From the NCBI GenBank assembly GCA_003161515.1, contig PMOH01000485.1, positions 1 through 5,989 on the forward strand: a stretch of DNA of 5,989 nt, given 5' to 3'. This DNA comes from Deltaproteobacteria bacterium (GTDB lineage Bacteria > Desulfobacterota > Binatia > Binatales > Binataceae). The first letter of the stretch is position 1. Every line of letters starts with the position of its first letter. Positions 1 to 4,924 of this stretch are shown piece by piece. Under the pieces are notes generated by a model. That model was not told the DNA's origin, did not search any database, and saw nothing but the letters and a program-made list of their open reading frames with translations. Both the position numbers and the translations under genes were made by a program.

Positions 1-1049
1 AGGTGATCCTCGAGCCCGGCGCGTGTGATCTGCTTCGCGTCGTAGAGATATTCGGGGCCGATGAATCCCACGACGGTGTTGACGAGCAACGGCAAGTAGC
101 GTCGCGCGAGCCCGTAGCATCGCGCCTCGAGCGTGACCTGGTCCGCGCCCTCGTGCGCGCCGGCGGACAGCTCCGAGCCCTGCCCGGTCTCGAAGTACAT
201 CAGGTTCGGTGAGCGCAGCCGCCCCGTCTCGCGAATCATCGCGTAGCCGTCGTCGAGCATCGCAACCGTGATGCCGAAACCGGCGTTGCCTTTTTCAGTA
301 CCCGCCAGACTTTGAAACATGATGTCCATCGGGGCGCCGGCTTCGAGCGCGCGCATCTGGGTCGTGATATGGCCGAGCACGCAGTTCTGGGTCGGCGCGC
401 CGGTGCGATCGATGATGTCGGCGGTGAGCTCGAGCAGTCGGCGGATGTTGTCGGGATCGTCGATGCACGGGTTGATTCCGATCAGCGCGTCGCCGGTCGC
501 ATACGCGAGGCCTTCGTAAGTCGCGGCGGCGATTCCGGTGAGATCGTCGCGCGGATGATTGGGCTGCAGGCGCGTCGAGAGCCGTCCTGCGAGGCCGAGC
601 GTGGTGCGCGCGTGAGTGACGACGCGAATCTTCGACGCGATCGTGATCAGGTCGAGATTGGTGCATAGCTTGGCGACCGCGGCGGCGATTTCGGCGGTGA
701 TTCCGCGGCTGACCGCGAGGATTGCATCGCCGGTGGTCGCGTCGTCGAGCAGCCATTCGCGAAACTCGCCGACCGTCTTGCTGCGCACACTCGCGAATGG
801 GTCGCGATCGAGCGCATCGTCGATGACGCGCGTCACCTCGTCGCGATCGTACGCGACGACCGGGTTCTCGCGGAGGTCGTTCAGCGTGAGATCAGCGAGC
901 ACGGTCTTGGCCGCGATTCGTTCCTGCTCGGAGCGCGCCGCGACGCCGGCAAGTTCGTCGCCCGAGCGCGCTTCGTTGGCGCGTGCGAGCAATTCCTTGA
1001 CCGAGCGGAAGCGGTAGGACTTGCCGAGCAGTCGAGTCGAGAGTTTCAC
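1..1049 (-). CDS. eutB: Ethanolamine ammonia-lyase large subunit EutB (3' end outside window)
   Basis: EutB, with EutC, converts ethanolamine to acetaldehyde and ammonia by an adenosylcobalamin radical mechanism; it carries the substrate-binding TIM barrel. The 349 residues present begin MKLSTRLLGKSYRF and align without gaps to my recollection of E. coli EutB (MKLKTTLFGN..., about 453 aa), so roughly 100 C-terminal residues lie beyond base 1. Residues known to contact substrate are present at the same numbers: Arg160 and Gln162 in TRLQPN, Asn193 in GINP, Glu287 in YFETGQGS. Asp362 would be outside the window. Other signatures are VNTVVGFIGPEYLYD and the RAGLEDH at the edge. The start is GTG: an in-frame TAG lies only two codons upstream and the N-terminus matches the family. 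No Shine-Dalgarno is visible, so translation is probably coupled to the upstream gene, which ends 6 nt before. eutC would be expected just off the left edge (inference). Confidence 0.96.
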   Translation of the reverse strand, partial: MKLSTRLLGKSYRFRSVKELLARANEARSGDELAGVAARSEQERIAAKTVLADLTLNDLRENPVVAYDRDEVTRVIDDALDRDPFASVRSKTVGEFREWLLDDATTGDAILAVSRGITAEIAAAVAKLCTNLDLITIASKIRVVTHARTTLGLAGRLSTRLQPNHPRDDLTGIAAATYEGLAYATGDALIGINPCIDDPDNIRRLLELTADIIDRTGAPTQNCVLGHITTQMRALEAGAPMDIMFQSLAGTEKGNAGFGITVAMLDDGYAMIRETGRLRSPNLMYFETGQGSELSAGAHEGADQVTLEARCYGLARRYLPLLVNTVVGFIGPEYLYDAKQITRAGLEDH

Positions 1050-1055
1050 TGGCCG

Positions 1056-1427
1056 CTATGCATCAAAGTGGAAAACGCGGACGCTGCTGATAAGTGCGTC
1101 GCGCCATTCGATAAGCTCGAGCACGCGCGGAGGATTTGCGGTGTCGAGATTCGAATGACGCCGGTATTCGATCGCGGCGCGATCGTCGGACTCGGTGATG
1201 GTGAGGATTTCGAAGCGCAGTTCGGTGTAGCGCTCGAGGGCGCGGCGGGCGTACACGCCGATCTCATGATGGCCTTCCAGCGAGAGGCGGCGCAGCTCCG
1301 GATAAATCTTCGCGATGAGCGCGCTTTGATGAGTCGCGTCGCGAGTGTAGAGCGCGACGACGCGCGCGGGGTCGCGGCTTTCCCAGGCATTCTTCCATGC
1401 TTCAACGCGGGCGCTCGAAGTCGGCAT
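1056..1427 (-). CDS. NTF2-like / SnoaL-like domain protein
   Basis: A 123-residue protein of the size and pattern of a single SnoaL-like (NTF2-fold) domain. It has an N-terminal helix (about 7-17, VEAWKNAWESR), then DPARVVALYTRDATHQSA (19-36), typical of the second helix and following loop of this fold. A GHHEIGVYARRALERY segment (52-67) leads into strands FEILTITE (72-79), AAIEYRRHS (84-92) and a C-terminal hairpin RVLELIEWRD/ISSVRVFHF (101-121). The fold is used by small-molecule isomerases, hydrolases and binding proteins, so no reaction can be assigned. Start ATG at 1427 has only a weak AGG-containing leader (TTAGGTTGTCTCT). It sits 45 nt downstream of the membrane-protein gene and 6 nt upstream of eutB, in the same frame as eutB, which suggests co-transcription and a possible accessory role in ethanolamine metabolism (inference). 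Confidence 0.82.
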   Translation of the reverse strand: MPTSSARVEAWKNAWESRDPARVVALYTRDATHQSALIAKIYPELRRLSLEGHHEIGVYARRALERYTELRFEILTITESDDRAAIEYRRHSNLDTANPPRVLELIEWRDALISSVRVFHFDA

Positions 1428-1440
1428 AGAGACAACCTAA

Positions 1441-1466
1441 CGCGGTCCGCGGATAAGTGGAAATGG
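1441..1466 (+). repeat. 26-bp direct repeat, copy 1
   Basis: Matches 2290-2315 in the same orientation at 23 of 26 positions, with an identical 16-base core CGCGGATAAGTGGAAA at 1448-1463. It lies in the 45-nt gap between the membrane-protein and NTF2-like genes. It could be a remnant of a mobile-element end or a scattered intergenic repeat; no transposase is nearby. Confidence 0.7.
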
Positions 1467-1472
1467 CAGCCG

Positions 1473-1928
1473 TCAGCTTTTCCAGCGCCATTCGTCGGGG
1501 TCGGGATTTGGATTTTTGGGATCATAACCGGGAGGTCTGAAGATTTTCAGACCGCCGAGCCACCAAACACTGGCGGCAAAACTTGCAACGCCGGACACGC
1601 AATAGACGATCACACACAGACCATCCGTCGTGTCCAAGCGATACACTGATGGGACTCGACTGTACCATTTCAGCAAGAACAGGAATGAGTAGCCGACCGA
1701 GAGATTGCCGACCATCAAGAGAAGCGGCATCAACGCCAAAAGTTGTCGGAGGTTGCTGCCTTTGGGTTGAATCAGCGCCTTAGTCCGTATTGCAAGGAAC
1801 AAACGCGAATACGGCCCGCGACCGAACCAAAGGAGGATCGGGGGCACTAGACCGCCGCCAACAATGGCGGCGACGAGACAGTGCGCCATTATAGGCGCGA
1901 GTAGTCCCCGCAGATCCGATTCAATCAC
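1473..1928 (-). CDS. Hypothetical three-TM membrane protein
   Basis: I do not recognise this 151-residue protein. Three hydrophobic segments are clear: about 12-35 (PIMAHCLVAAIVGGGLVPPI onward), 62-86 (LLALMPLLLMVGNLSVGYSF onward) and 103-125 (GLCVIVYCVSGVASFAASVW onward). The tail is polar and proline-rich (PPGYDPKNPNPDPDEWRW). The loop between TM1 and TM2 has several Arg/Lys (GRGPYSRLFLAIRTKALIQPK), suggesting it faces the cytoplasm. The start is GTG, supported by AGGTG five bases upstream and an in-frame TGA 24 nt upstream. Composition differs from eutB: bases 1501-1680 have 93 of 180 G+C, against 42 of 60 at 541-600 inside eutB. With a direct repeat on either side, this hints at acquired DNA. 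It is probably the first gene of the minus-strand cluster. Confidence 0.72.
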   Translation of the reverse strand: MIESDLRGLLAPIMAHCLVAAIVGGGLVPPILLWFGRGPYSRLFLAIRTKALIQPKGSNLRQLLALMPLLLMVGNLSVGYSFLFLLKWYSRVPSVYRLDTTDGLCVIVYCVSGVASFAASVWWLGGLKIFRPPGYDPKNPNPDPDEWRWKS

Positions 1929-1933
1929 TCTCG

Positions 1934-1938
1934 CACCT
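1934..1938 (-). promoter_or_regulatory. Ribosome binding site deciding the GTG start of the membrane-protein gene
   Basis: AGGTG on the minus strand is followed by CGAGA and then GTG at 1928. It is the only start-proximal SD-like site, which favours GTG over the internal ATG at codon 14. Confidence 0.55.
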
Positions 1939-1990
1939 GAATGCGCGATTCAATGTTCCTCTCGACGATTGTTCGCAGTAAACGGAGTCA

Positions 1991-2007
1991 TCGAAACTCG
2001 GTTTCGA
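1991..2007. promoter_or_regulatory. Perfect inverted repeat TCGAAAC-TCG-GTTTCGA
   Basis: Seven-base arms with a three-base centre, 63-79 bases upstream of the membrane-protein start. It could be a repressor operator (dyad with a 3-bp centre) or a short hairpin in that gene's leader. The CGAA/TTCG arms vaguely recall some LexA-type boxes but the spacing does not match a consensus I can vouch for. Confidence 0.5.
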
Positions 2008-2075
2008 GAACCTACCTCGGCACCGGTCTGCGCGAAGCGATTCTGACTGTGCGTGAGAGGGGCGAAAAACAGTAG

Positions 2076-2092
2076 TTCTACCATCTGTAGTA
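2076..2092. promoter_or_regulatory. Operator-like dyad, site 1
   Basis: TTCTACC-ATC-TGTAGTA: seven-base arms around a three-base centre, 5 of 7 arm positions symmetrical, core CTAC-N5-GTAG. It has the same architecture as 2108-2124, with centres exactly 32 bp (about three helical turns) apart. The ACTAC/GTAGT halves resemble operators of BlaI/MecI/CopY-family winged-helix repressors (known MecI core ACTAC-N4-GTAGT), though the spacing here is one base longer. No such repressor is encoded in the window. Confidence 0.5.
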
Positions 2093-2107
2093 GTCTCGCG
2101 GTGGATG

Positions 2108-2124
2108 AACTACCAAGGGTAGTT
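2108..2124. promoter_or_regulatory. Operator-like dyad, site 2 (perfect)
   Basis: AACTACC-AAG-GGTAGTT is a perfect 7-3-7 inverted repeat with core CTAC-N5-GTAG, like site 1 at 2076-2092. The two sites lie 148-196 bases upstream of the minus-strand membrane-protein start and over 400 bases upstream of the plus-strand lipoprotein, so control of the minus-strand cluster is more likely. On the minus strand TTGGTA (2116-2111) could be a -35 with TACTAC (2092-2087) as a poor -10, 18 bp apart; the dyads would then overlap both elements. Confidence 0.55.
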
Positions 2125-2158
2125 TCGTTCCGTCGAATTTTGTTTTTGGCGCGTCGAC

Positions 2159-2183
2159 GGGCGGCCAGGGCGGGCCGCCCCAC
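2159..2183. repeat. REP-like GC-rich hairpin, copy 1
   Basis: GGGCGGCC, loop AGGGCG, then GGCCGCCC: a perfect 8-bp stem (2159-2180) followed by CAC. It matches 4891-4915 at 21 of 25 positions; two of the differences are a compensatory swap that keeps the stem paired. It is typical of dispersed extragenic palindromes. Confidence 0.7.
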
Positions 2184-2289
2184 TTAGTAGGCGGCCGTGA
2201 CGAGCTGGGGCCGTTGAGACGATTGTCCATCCGGTAAGTTTTAGCACGCCCTGAGCGTGAGGGTCAGGCTGAAAAGTTCATCCCCAGAT

Positions 2290-2315
2290 CGCGGCGCGCG
2301 GATAAGTGGAAACGG
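2290..2315 (+). repeat. 26-bp direct repeat, copy 2
   Basis: Partner of 1441-1466 (23 of 26 identical, same orientation, core CGCGGATAAGTGGAAA at 2297-2312). The two copies are 849 bp apart and bracket the low-GC membrane-protein gene together with the operator-like dyads. Confidence 0.7.
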
Positions 2316-2482
2316 ACGCGCAGAGGGGTTGCTCGATCTGGCCGACCTCCAACCCACCGCGACGGTAAGGGGAAAGAAGTCCGCCGGGCTACCAAGGTCA
2401 AAACCGATCTCGAACTTTGCATTTGCAACCGAGCTGAATTGGGCGCAGTGTGCGACAGGCCTCAAAATCGAGATTCCGGTCA

Positions 2483-2508
2483 AATCGAAAATCCTCTTCG
2501 ATTCGATT
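2483..2508 (+). promoter_or_regulatory. AT-rich leader hairpin with two alternative partners
   Basis: AATCGAA (2483-2489) can pair with TTCGATT at 2497-2503 or with the overlapping TTCGATT at 2502-2508, mutually exclusively. It sits 10 bases before the lipoprotein SD. The stem is weak; function is unproven. Confidence 0.25.
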
Positions 2509-2518
2509 CACCGAAGTC

Positions 2519-2524
2519 GAGGGG
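2519..2524 (+). promoter_or_regulatory. Ribosome binding site fixing the lipoprotein start
   Basis: GAGGGG followed by AATTTG and ATG at 2531. It selects this ATG over an in-frame GTG at 2450, which would add 27 polar residues in front of the lipoprotein signal peptide. Confidence 0.85.
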
Positions 2525-2530
2525 AATTTG

Positions 2531-3859
2531 ATGCGCCGGTACTTAACGCTGCTGTCCGTGTTGTTATCGTTTGCGCTCGTTCTCTCCGCTTGCGATGAGG
2601 GCGGTAGTTCCGGGCAGGCTTTTCATCGGCACAAGCACACACCGACGCCCACCGCCTCCGCTTCAGAGATCGCAACTCCGACCGCGACGCCGACGCTGAC
2701 TGCCACCGCCACCGCGACGCGGACTTCGAGCCCATCCAGCACCTCGACGCGAACGCAAACCGCGACTCCAACCTCGGCGGCTACATGCACCGTCAGCGTT
2801 ACCGGCAGCCTCAATGTCGGTCGCGCTGGCCATACGGCGACGCTGTTTACGAGCGGCCCTTTGACGGGTGAAGTCCTGGTCGCAGGAGGGAATGGCGCCG
2901 GCGCCGCCGCCTCGCTTGCCACCGCAGAACTCTACGATCCGGTCGCCGGCACATGGAGCTTAACCACCGGGAGCATGACAAACGGCAGAGCTTCCCATAC
3001 AGCGACGCTGCTGCCCAACGGCATGGTGCTGGTCGTGGGCGGTACCGACTCTGCGGGCAATGGCCTCGCCTCGGCGGAACTATTCAACCCGACGACCGGA
3101 ACCTGGACCGTGACCGGCAGCCTGAACCATGCGCGCGCATATCACACCGCCACTTTGACCACCAATGGAGTCTTGATCGCGGGTGGCGTTAACGTAACCA
3201 CGCTGGTACCGATCGCGGAACTGTACGATCTCACCTTGGGGACTTTCAGCAATGTCGGCGCGCTATCGAATCCGCGCCAACTCCAGACCGACATCCTGTT
3301 TACTGCGGGTTCTTTGGCGAATGAAGTGCTTCTGATCGGTGGCGTTGATGGCAGTTTTAATAACCTCGGCCCAACAGACCTTTTCACTCCGGTCGGCAAC
3401 ACCTTCTCCGCTTCAGGCAGTTTGCTCGATCCGCGAAGGCTTCATACCTCAACCCTACTGATTAGCGGTGCGAACGACGGAAGGGTGCTGGTCGAAGGTG
3501 GCGTCACGACGAGCGCCGGCAATCCCGACGATACAACTGAGATTTTTGATCCAACCACGGCGACTTTTTCGGCCGGCCCCAACATGGTCTACGATCACGC
3601 GGCCCATACCGCGACGCTGTTCACCAGCGGCCCGCGAATGGGTCAGATTCTCGTCGCAGCCGGCGCAACCCACGGCGGGTTTCTTACCCCGAACGATGAA
3701 CTCTATGATCCGGTGGCCAATTCCTTCTCGGCCACCTGCAACCTGATTCAATCCCGCGAATCGCACACTGCAACGCTGCTGCTCAATGGCAACGTACTGA
3801 TCGCAGGCGGGTTCATCGTAGGCGGCGGCATCAGCGAGTGTGAGCTCTATAGCCCCTGA
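2531..3859 (+). CDS. Kelch-repeat lipoprotein with Thr/Pro stalk
   Basis: A 442-residue predicted lipoprotein. The signal peptide MRRYLTLLSVLLSFALVLSA ends in lipobox LSAC, so Cys21 should be lipidated. Residues about 37-85 are a low-complexity Thr/Pro/Ala/Ser stalk (TPTPTASAS, TPTATPTLTATATATRT). Residues about 86-442 hold seven Kelch motifs, each with R-x-x-HTATL or a variant, a hydrophobic strand and (usually) GG, then a (D/E)LYDP-type strand and TW/TF. The GG pairs or variants are near 119, 170, 218, 270, 323, 377 (degenerate, AAG) and 426. The last blade stops at CELYSP without its outer strand, which TCTVSV before blade 1 could supply, as in a velcro-closed propeller. Cys86 (start of TCTVSV), Cys403 and Cys437 may form a disulphide. 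Kelch propellers bind proteins or glycans, and some are galactose-oxidase-like enzymes. No oxidase copper ligands were identified, so a surface-displayed binding role is more likely (inference). Confidence 0.9.
   Translation: MRRYLTLLSVLLSFALVLSACDEGGSSGQAFHRHKHTPTPTASASEIATPTATPTLTATATATRTSSPSSTSTRTQTATPTSAATCTVSVTGSLNVGRAGHTATLFTSGPLTGEVLVAGGNGAGAAASLATAELYDPVAGTWSLTTGSMTNGRASHTATLLPNGMVLVVGGTDSAGNGLASAELFNPTTGTWTVTGSLNHARAYHTATLTTNGVLIAGGVNVTTLVPIAELYDLTLGTFSNVGALSNPRQLQTDILFTAGSLANEVLLIGGVDGSFNNLGPTDLFTPVGNTFSASGSLLDPRRLHTSTLLISGANDGRVLVEGGVTTSAGNPDDTTEIFDPTTATFSAGPNMVYDHAAHTATLFTSGPRMGQILVAAGATHGGFLTPNDELYDPVANSFSATCNLIQSRESHTATLLLNGNVLIAGGFIVGGGISECELYSP
2831..2859 (+). repeat. Intragenic repeat, blade 1 copy
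   Basis: Encodes HTATLFTSGP in blade 1 and matches 3605-3633 in blade 6 at 26 of 29 bases. This is more similar than other blade pairs, suggesting a relatively recent duplication or gene conversion between these blades. Confidence 0.6.
3605..3633 (+). repeat. Intragenic repeat, blade 6 copy
   Basis: Partner of 2831-2859. The encoded HTATLFTSGP is identical in both blades, while the following residues differ (LTGEVLVAGG against RMGQILVAAG). Confidence 0.6.
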
Positions 3860-3869
3860 TCAAATCAGG
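3855..3869 (+). terminator. Short hairpin overlapping the lipoprotein stop codon
   Basis: CCTGAT-CAA-ATCAGG, a perfect 6-bp stem with a 3-base loop that includes the TGA stop. No T-run follows, so it is not a classical intrinsic terminator; it may protect the 3' end or be incidental. Confidence 0.3.
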
Positions 3870-3956
3870 CGGGCGCTGGCCGCGGAATCCCCGTTGTGCG
3901 GCGACGGTGAGGTGAAGGTTTGCGCCAAAGTAGTCGTCGCGAACGCATGCAGGGAA

Positions 3957-3991
3957 CCTAACCCCCTAACCCCTTCCCTCGAGGTAAGGGG
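3957..3991. repeat. C-rich tandem octamer plus near-perfect palindrome
   Basis: CCTAACCC occurs twice in tandem (3957-3972), running into a 22-bp palindrome at 3970-3991: arm CCCCTT pairs with AAGGGG, one C/T mismatch, then CCTCGAGG in the centre. It lies in the 202-bp gap between the lipoprotein and the secreted protein. It looks like a dispersed intergenic element; without a T-run it is not an obvious terminator. The rest of that gap holds a direct repeat GGCTCGGCG (4011-4019 and 4031-4039) and a possible -10 TAAGAT (4044-4049), with no gene. Confidence 0.55.
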
Positions 3992-4061
3992 AACAATCGC
4001 GGAGACTATTGGCTCGGCGGTGGCGCGCGCGGCTCGGCGCCCATAAGATACCAGTCCGCCT

Positions 4062-4868
4062 ATGAGACCGTGTCGACTGCTCGCCGCTACTGCATTGCTC
4101 GCAGTCGTTTCGATTTTCGCGACGAATGCGCTTGCGGCGAATACCGGGAATCTCAAGCTCGATGTGATGGGGGACGACGGCGCTGGAGCGAAAAATCCGG
4201 CGCATGTGATTGCGGCTAGTGGCAAGGAGGCCGGTCTGGTCACGGCGGGATCTTCGATTGCGCTGGCGCCGGGGGAATACAAAATTGTGCTGCCGATTGT
4301 GGGCGGGCAAATCGTCAAGGACGGCGTGCAGATCGAGGCTGGGCGTACTCATACCGTGTTGATCGCGAACGTCGCGGTGTTGCAGGTCAACGTCAAGGAC
4401 AAGACTGGCAACGATCCCGGTTTTGGCGTGACGGTCACCACCACTGATTCGCCGCATACGAAGGTTGCCAGCTTCATTTCGGGCGACAAGTATCTGTTCG
4501 CGCCGAGCCAGGTGGACGTGCACGTCGATGCGCCGCCGCAGGGTTACGACTGGCATGCGGTGCCGCTCGCACCCGGGCATCGCGCGCAGCTGACGCTCGA
4601 CGAAGTTTTGAAGGCCGAGTTGCTGGTGCAGCCGGTGATGTCGAAAATTCCGATCGACAACTCGACCCGCGTAGTAATTCTGCGCGCGGGCACGCAGACC
4701 AAAGTTGCCGAGAGCGAGGCGGGGAGCGAGCATCGCTTCAAACTCGAGCCGGGCGACTACGACGCATACGTGGAAAATCGGTCCGGCAAGGGCAAGCCAT
4801 TCGCGACCTCGGCTGGAATCCATCTCGAATCCGGTGCAAAGGTGGAACGGACGGTCCCGCTGGACTAA
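4062..4868 (+). CDS. Secreted protein with three tandem beta-rich modules
   Basis: A 268-residue protein of unrecognised family. It has a Sec signal peptide (MRPCRLL, then a hydrophobic core LAATALLAVVSIFA) with an ALA cleavage site at 23-25. The mature part reads as three related modules: about 31-105, 106-184 and 185-268. Each begins with a strand (LKLDVMG, VLQVNVKD, ELLVQPVM), then a second strand pair. Next comes a turn motif LAPGEYKIVL (68-77), FAPSQVDVHV (146-155) or LEPGDYDAYV (228-237), and last a strand ending in an (E/P)xG turn: VQIEAGRTHTVL, VPLAPGHRAQLTL, IHLESGAKVERTV. This resembles small beta-sandwich modules of the PEGA or carboxypeptidase-regulatory type (inference). There are no catalytic motifs, and mature Cys residues are absent. 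No SD precedes the ATG; TAAGAT at 4044-4049 could be a -10 giving a nearly leaderless transcript. A 321-codon antisense open frame over it is Arg-rich and rejected. Confidence 0.85.
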   Translation: MRPCRLLAATALLAVVSIFATNALAANTGNLKLDVMGDDGAGAKNPAHVIAASGKEAGLVTAGSSIALAPGEYKIVLPIVGGQIVKDGVQIEAGRTHTVLIANVAVLQVNVKDKTGNDPGFGVTVTTTDSPHTKVASFISGDKYLFAPSQVDVHVDAPPQGYDWHAVPLAPGHRAQLTLDEVLKAELLVQPVMSKIPIDNSTRVVILRAGTQTKVAESEAGSEHRFKLEPGDYDAYVENRSGKGKPFATSAGIHLESGAKVERTVPLD

Positions 4869-4890
4869 GAAATAGAATACGAAACGAAAT

Positions 4891-4915
4891 TGGCGGGCAC
4901 GGCGGCCCGCCCCAC
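4891..4915. repeat. REP-like GC-rich hairpin, copy 2
   Basis: GGCGGGC (4892-4898), loop ACGGCG, GCCCGCC (4905-4911): a perfect 7-bp stem. It matches 2159-2183 at 21 of 25 positions, with a C-G to G-C compensatory change in the stem. It starts 22 bases after the secreted-protein stop and its CCAC tail touches the SD of the small basic gene. Confidence 0.7.
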
Positions 4916-4924
4916 AGAGGTTAG

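Larger units (their letters stand above)
1929..2530. other. 602-bp intergenic region without a convincing gene
   Basis: Both strands were read. The open frames here are short, have no SD and show no recognisable protein. The region holds the dyads at 1991, 2076 and 2108, a further perfect inverted repeat CCGTCGA/TCGACGG (2130-2136 and 2154-2160) around a T-rich spacer, the REP-like hairpin at 2159, direct-repeat copy 2 at 2290, and an AT-rich hairpin just before the lipoprotein SD. From 2184 to 2289 I see nothing I can name. It separates divergent transcription units, so promoters for both should lie here, but no clean sigma-70 promoter was found. Confidence 0.6.

Noticed and set aside
295..756. 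153-codon minus-strand open frame
   Set aside because: It lies inside eutB in another frame and its product is a string of Arg/His/Pro typical of a high-GC shadow.
1428..1472. Cobalamin riboswitch before the NTF2-eutB genes
   Set aside because: The gap is only 45 bases, far too short for a B12 riboswitch, and no B12-box-like sequence was seen.
1046..1525. 159-codon minus-strand open frame across the NTF2-like gene
   Set aside because: It overlaps the NTF2-like gene and part of the membrane-protein gene in another frame, with no family-like sequence; the frames chosen give coherent folds.
1950..2183. 77-codon minus-strand open frame upstream of the membrane-protein gene
   Set aside because: Its start lies in the REP-like hairpin, it runs across both operator-like dyads, has no SD and shows no recognisable protein.
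2241..2598. Overlapping short open frames on both strands before the lipoprotein gene
   Set aside because: They cross the direct repeat and the lipoprotein SD and signal-peptide region, lack an SD and resemble nothing known.
2639..2780. Possible tandem DNA repeat in the lipoprotein gene
   Set aside because: The ACC/GCG/ACG alternation only reflects Thr/Pro/Ala codons of the stalk; there is no fixed repeat unit.
3855..3991. Intrinsic terminators after the lipoprotein gene
   Set aside because: The hairpins here lack a following T-run, so they are listed as weak or as repeats.
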